Shown here: positions 63,169-64,000 of the stretch, in pieces
How the letters are laid out: each line of letters starts with the position of its first letter
How positions within the stretch are numbered: the first letter of the stretch is position 1
Assembly (NCBI RefSeq): GCF_019710585.1
Contig: NZ_JAIFZQ010000018.1
Coordinates: 124,001-188,000 of the forward strand
Source of the DNA: Arthrobacter sp. MAHUQ-56
Lineage (GTDB): Bacteria; Actinomycetota; Actinomycetes; Actinomycetales; Micrococcaceae
Length of the DNA: 64,000 nt
Direction: 5' to 3'
Program-made: the position numbers and the translations under genes
Notes under the pieces: model-generated
The model's input: only the letters and a program-made list of their open reading frames with translations
Told to the model about the DNA's origin: nothing
Database searches by the model: none

Positions 63169-64000
63169 ATGAGCTTCACCCATCTTCACGTTTCCACTGC
63201 CTTCAGTGCCCACTATGGGGTCTCCTGGCCGGAGGAGCTGGCAGCAGCAGCGGCCGCTGACGGTGCTACGGCGCTTGCCTGCACCGACCGCGACGGACTC
63301 TACGGCACCATCAAGCACCTCAAGGCATGCATGGCCGCGGGCATCGACCCCATTGTGGGGGTGGACCTTGCGGTCTTTGACGACGACGGCGACCACCGCA
63401 CCCTAGTGGCAGGCCGGGTGGTGGTGCTGGCCCGCGGGCACAACAACGGCGCGGGGTACCGGGCCCTCTGCAGGCTGGTGTCCGATGCCCATGCCAGGAC
63501 CTCTGGAAAAGCCGGGGGAGCGGTGCCGGCAGCAGTCACCCGCGCCGAACTGGCATCCCGCACCCTTGACCCCCACACCCTCAAGCCGGTGCTGACTGTC
63601 CTGCTGGGTCCTGATTCCGACGTCGGCCGTGCCATGGGAGGCCGGAGGTACCTGCGGCCCAGGACCCTGTTCAAGCAATGGCTGGACGCCATGCCACGCG
63701 GGACCTTAGTGGCCGAAATCGTCTCGCAGCTCAGCGCACCGGGGTCACCCTTCAGCACTTCCCACGCAGTCCGCATGCTGCGGCTCGCCGAGGAACACCA
63801 TGTACCGGCGATCCTCACCAACGCCGTGAGGTACTGTGCGGCTGACGGCGCGCCCACTGCCGACGTCCTGGACTCGGCAAGGACCCTGAAGTCCCTGCCG
63901 GAACTGGCAGGGGAGCCCCTCCTGCAGCCAACCGGCCAGGGGTGGCTGAAGACCGCGGACCAGATGCTGGGCCTTGGCAGGGAGATCATTTCCGCAGCCG
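63169..64000 (+). CDS. dnaE2: Error-prone DNA polymerase III alpha subunit DnaE2/ImuC, 3' end outside window
   Basis: The first 277 codons of a large polymerase. The N-terminus is a PHP domain: SFTHLHVSTAFSAHYGVSWP, ALACTDRDGLYGTIKHLKAC, PIVGVDLAVF, and VPAILTNAVRYCAADGAPTA. This matches C-family DnaE2, the translesion polymerase of the actinobacterial SOS mutasome. Together with the LexA box and DUF6504 it should be damage-inducible. The palm and finger domains lie beyond the right edge. Confidence 0.9.
   Translation, partial: MSFTHLHVSTAFSAHYGVSWPEELAAAAAADGATALACTDRDGLYGTIKHLKACMAAGIDPIVGVDLAVFDDDGDHRTLVAGRVVVLARGHNNGAGYRALCRLVSDAHARTSGKAGGAVPAAVTRAELASRTLDPHTLKPVLTVLLGPDSDVGRAMGGRRYLRPRTLFKQWLDAMPRGTLVAEIVSQLSAPGSPFSTSHAVRMLRLAEEHHVPAILTNAVRYCAADGAPTADVLDSARTLKSLPELAGEPLLQPTGQGWLKTADQMLGLGREIISAA

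Overview
The window is high-GC, densely packed DNA from an actinobacterium, most like Arthrobacter/Pseudarthrobacter (Micrococcaceae). The evidence is mycoredoxin instead of a glutathione-linked glutaredoxin, DUF3040, DUF1918, DUF5129 and DUF6504 proteins, a DevR/DosR-type regulator, GTG and TTG starts, and a c-di-AMP riboswitch in front of a LysM-NlpC/P60 protein. The genus is an inference. No rRNA, tRNA, CRISPR array, insertion sequence or prophage was seen.

Layout. 1-2.5 kb: the end of a thioredoxin-reductase-like flavoprotein, a membrane protein and a DUF2087 protein. 2.5-10.7 kb: an APC permease, then a fructan/sucrose utilisation operon (LacI repressor, binding protein, two ABC permeases, GH32 hydrolase) with two LacI operators in front of the repressor. 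10.8-15.3 kb: a glycosyltransferase, two alpha/beta hydrolases, an HNH nuclease and two small coupled genes. 15.4-46.6 kb: a stress island described below. 46.7-64 kb: housekeeping and accessory genes including RNase Z, SelO, a LysM-NlpC/P60 protein, a DksA-type protein, two SDR or DUF enzymes, Nudix and metallophosphoesterase proteins, a PadR regulator, an ABC1 kinase, a lipoate-ligase-like protein, mycoredoxin, an SRAP protein, chorismate mutase, and at the right edge DUF6504 plus the start of the error-prone polymerase DnaE2 behind a near-consensus LexA box.

The stress island is the most interesting part. It holds six universal stress proteins, four different P-type ATPases, PEP synthase, Hsp20, a PPOX-fold flavin protein, a flavodoxin, a hemerythrin with a His-rich tail, a polysaccharide deacetylase, and a two-component pair resembling DosT/DevS and DevR/DosR of mycobacteria. 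The kinase keeps the expected heme-ligand histidine and has glycine where the oxygen sensor DosT has glycine. Nine copies of one 16-bp motif, on the coding strand GAC-Y-TT-N-(G/T)(G/T)-CCCT, lie in front of USP, SDR, flavodoxin, PPOX, DUF1508 and regulator genes. All eight asymmetric copies point the same way relative to the gene they precede. The spacing GGGAC-N4-GTCCC of the best copy equals the mycobacterial DosR box.

Read together, the operons look like a compact hypoxia/dormancy regulon: an oxygen-sensing kinase and its regulator switching on USP-led operons that carry ion pumps, a chaperone, PEP synthase and redox proteins. The regulatory link is inferred from motif position and orientation and is not demonstrated.
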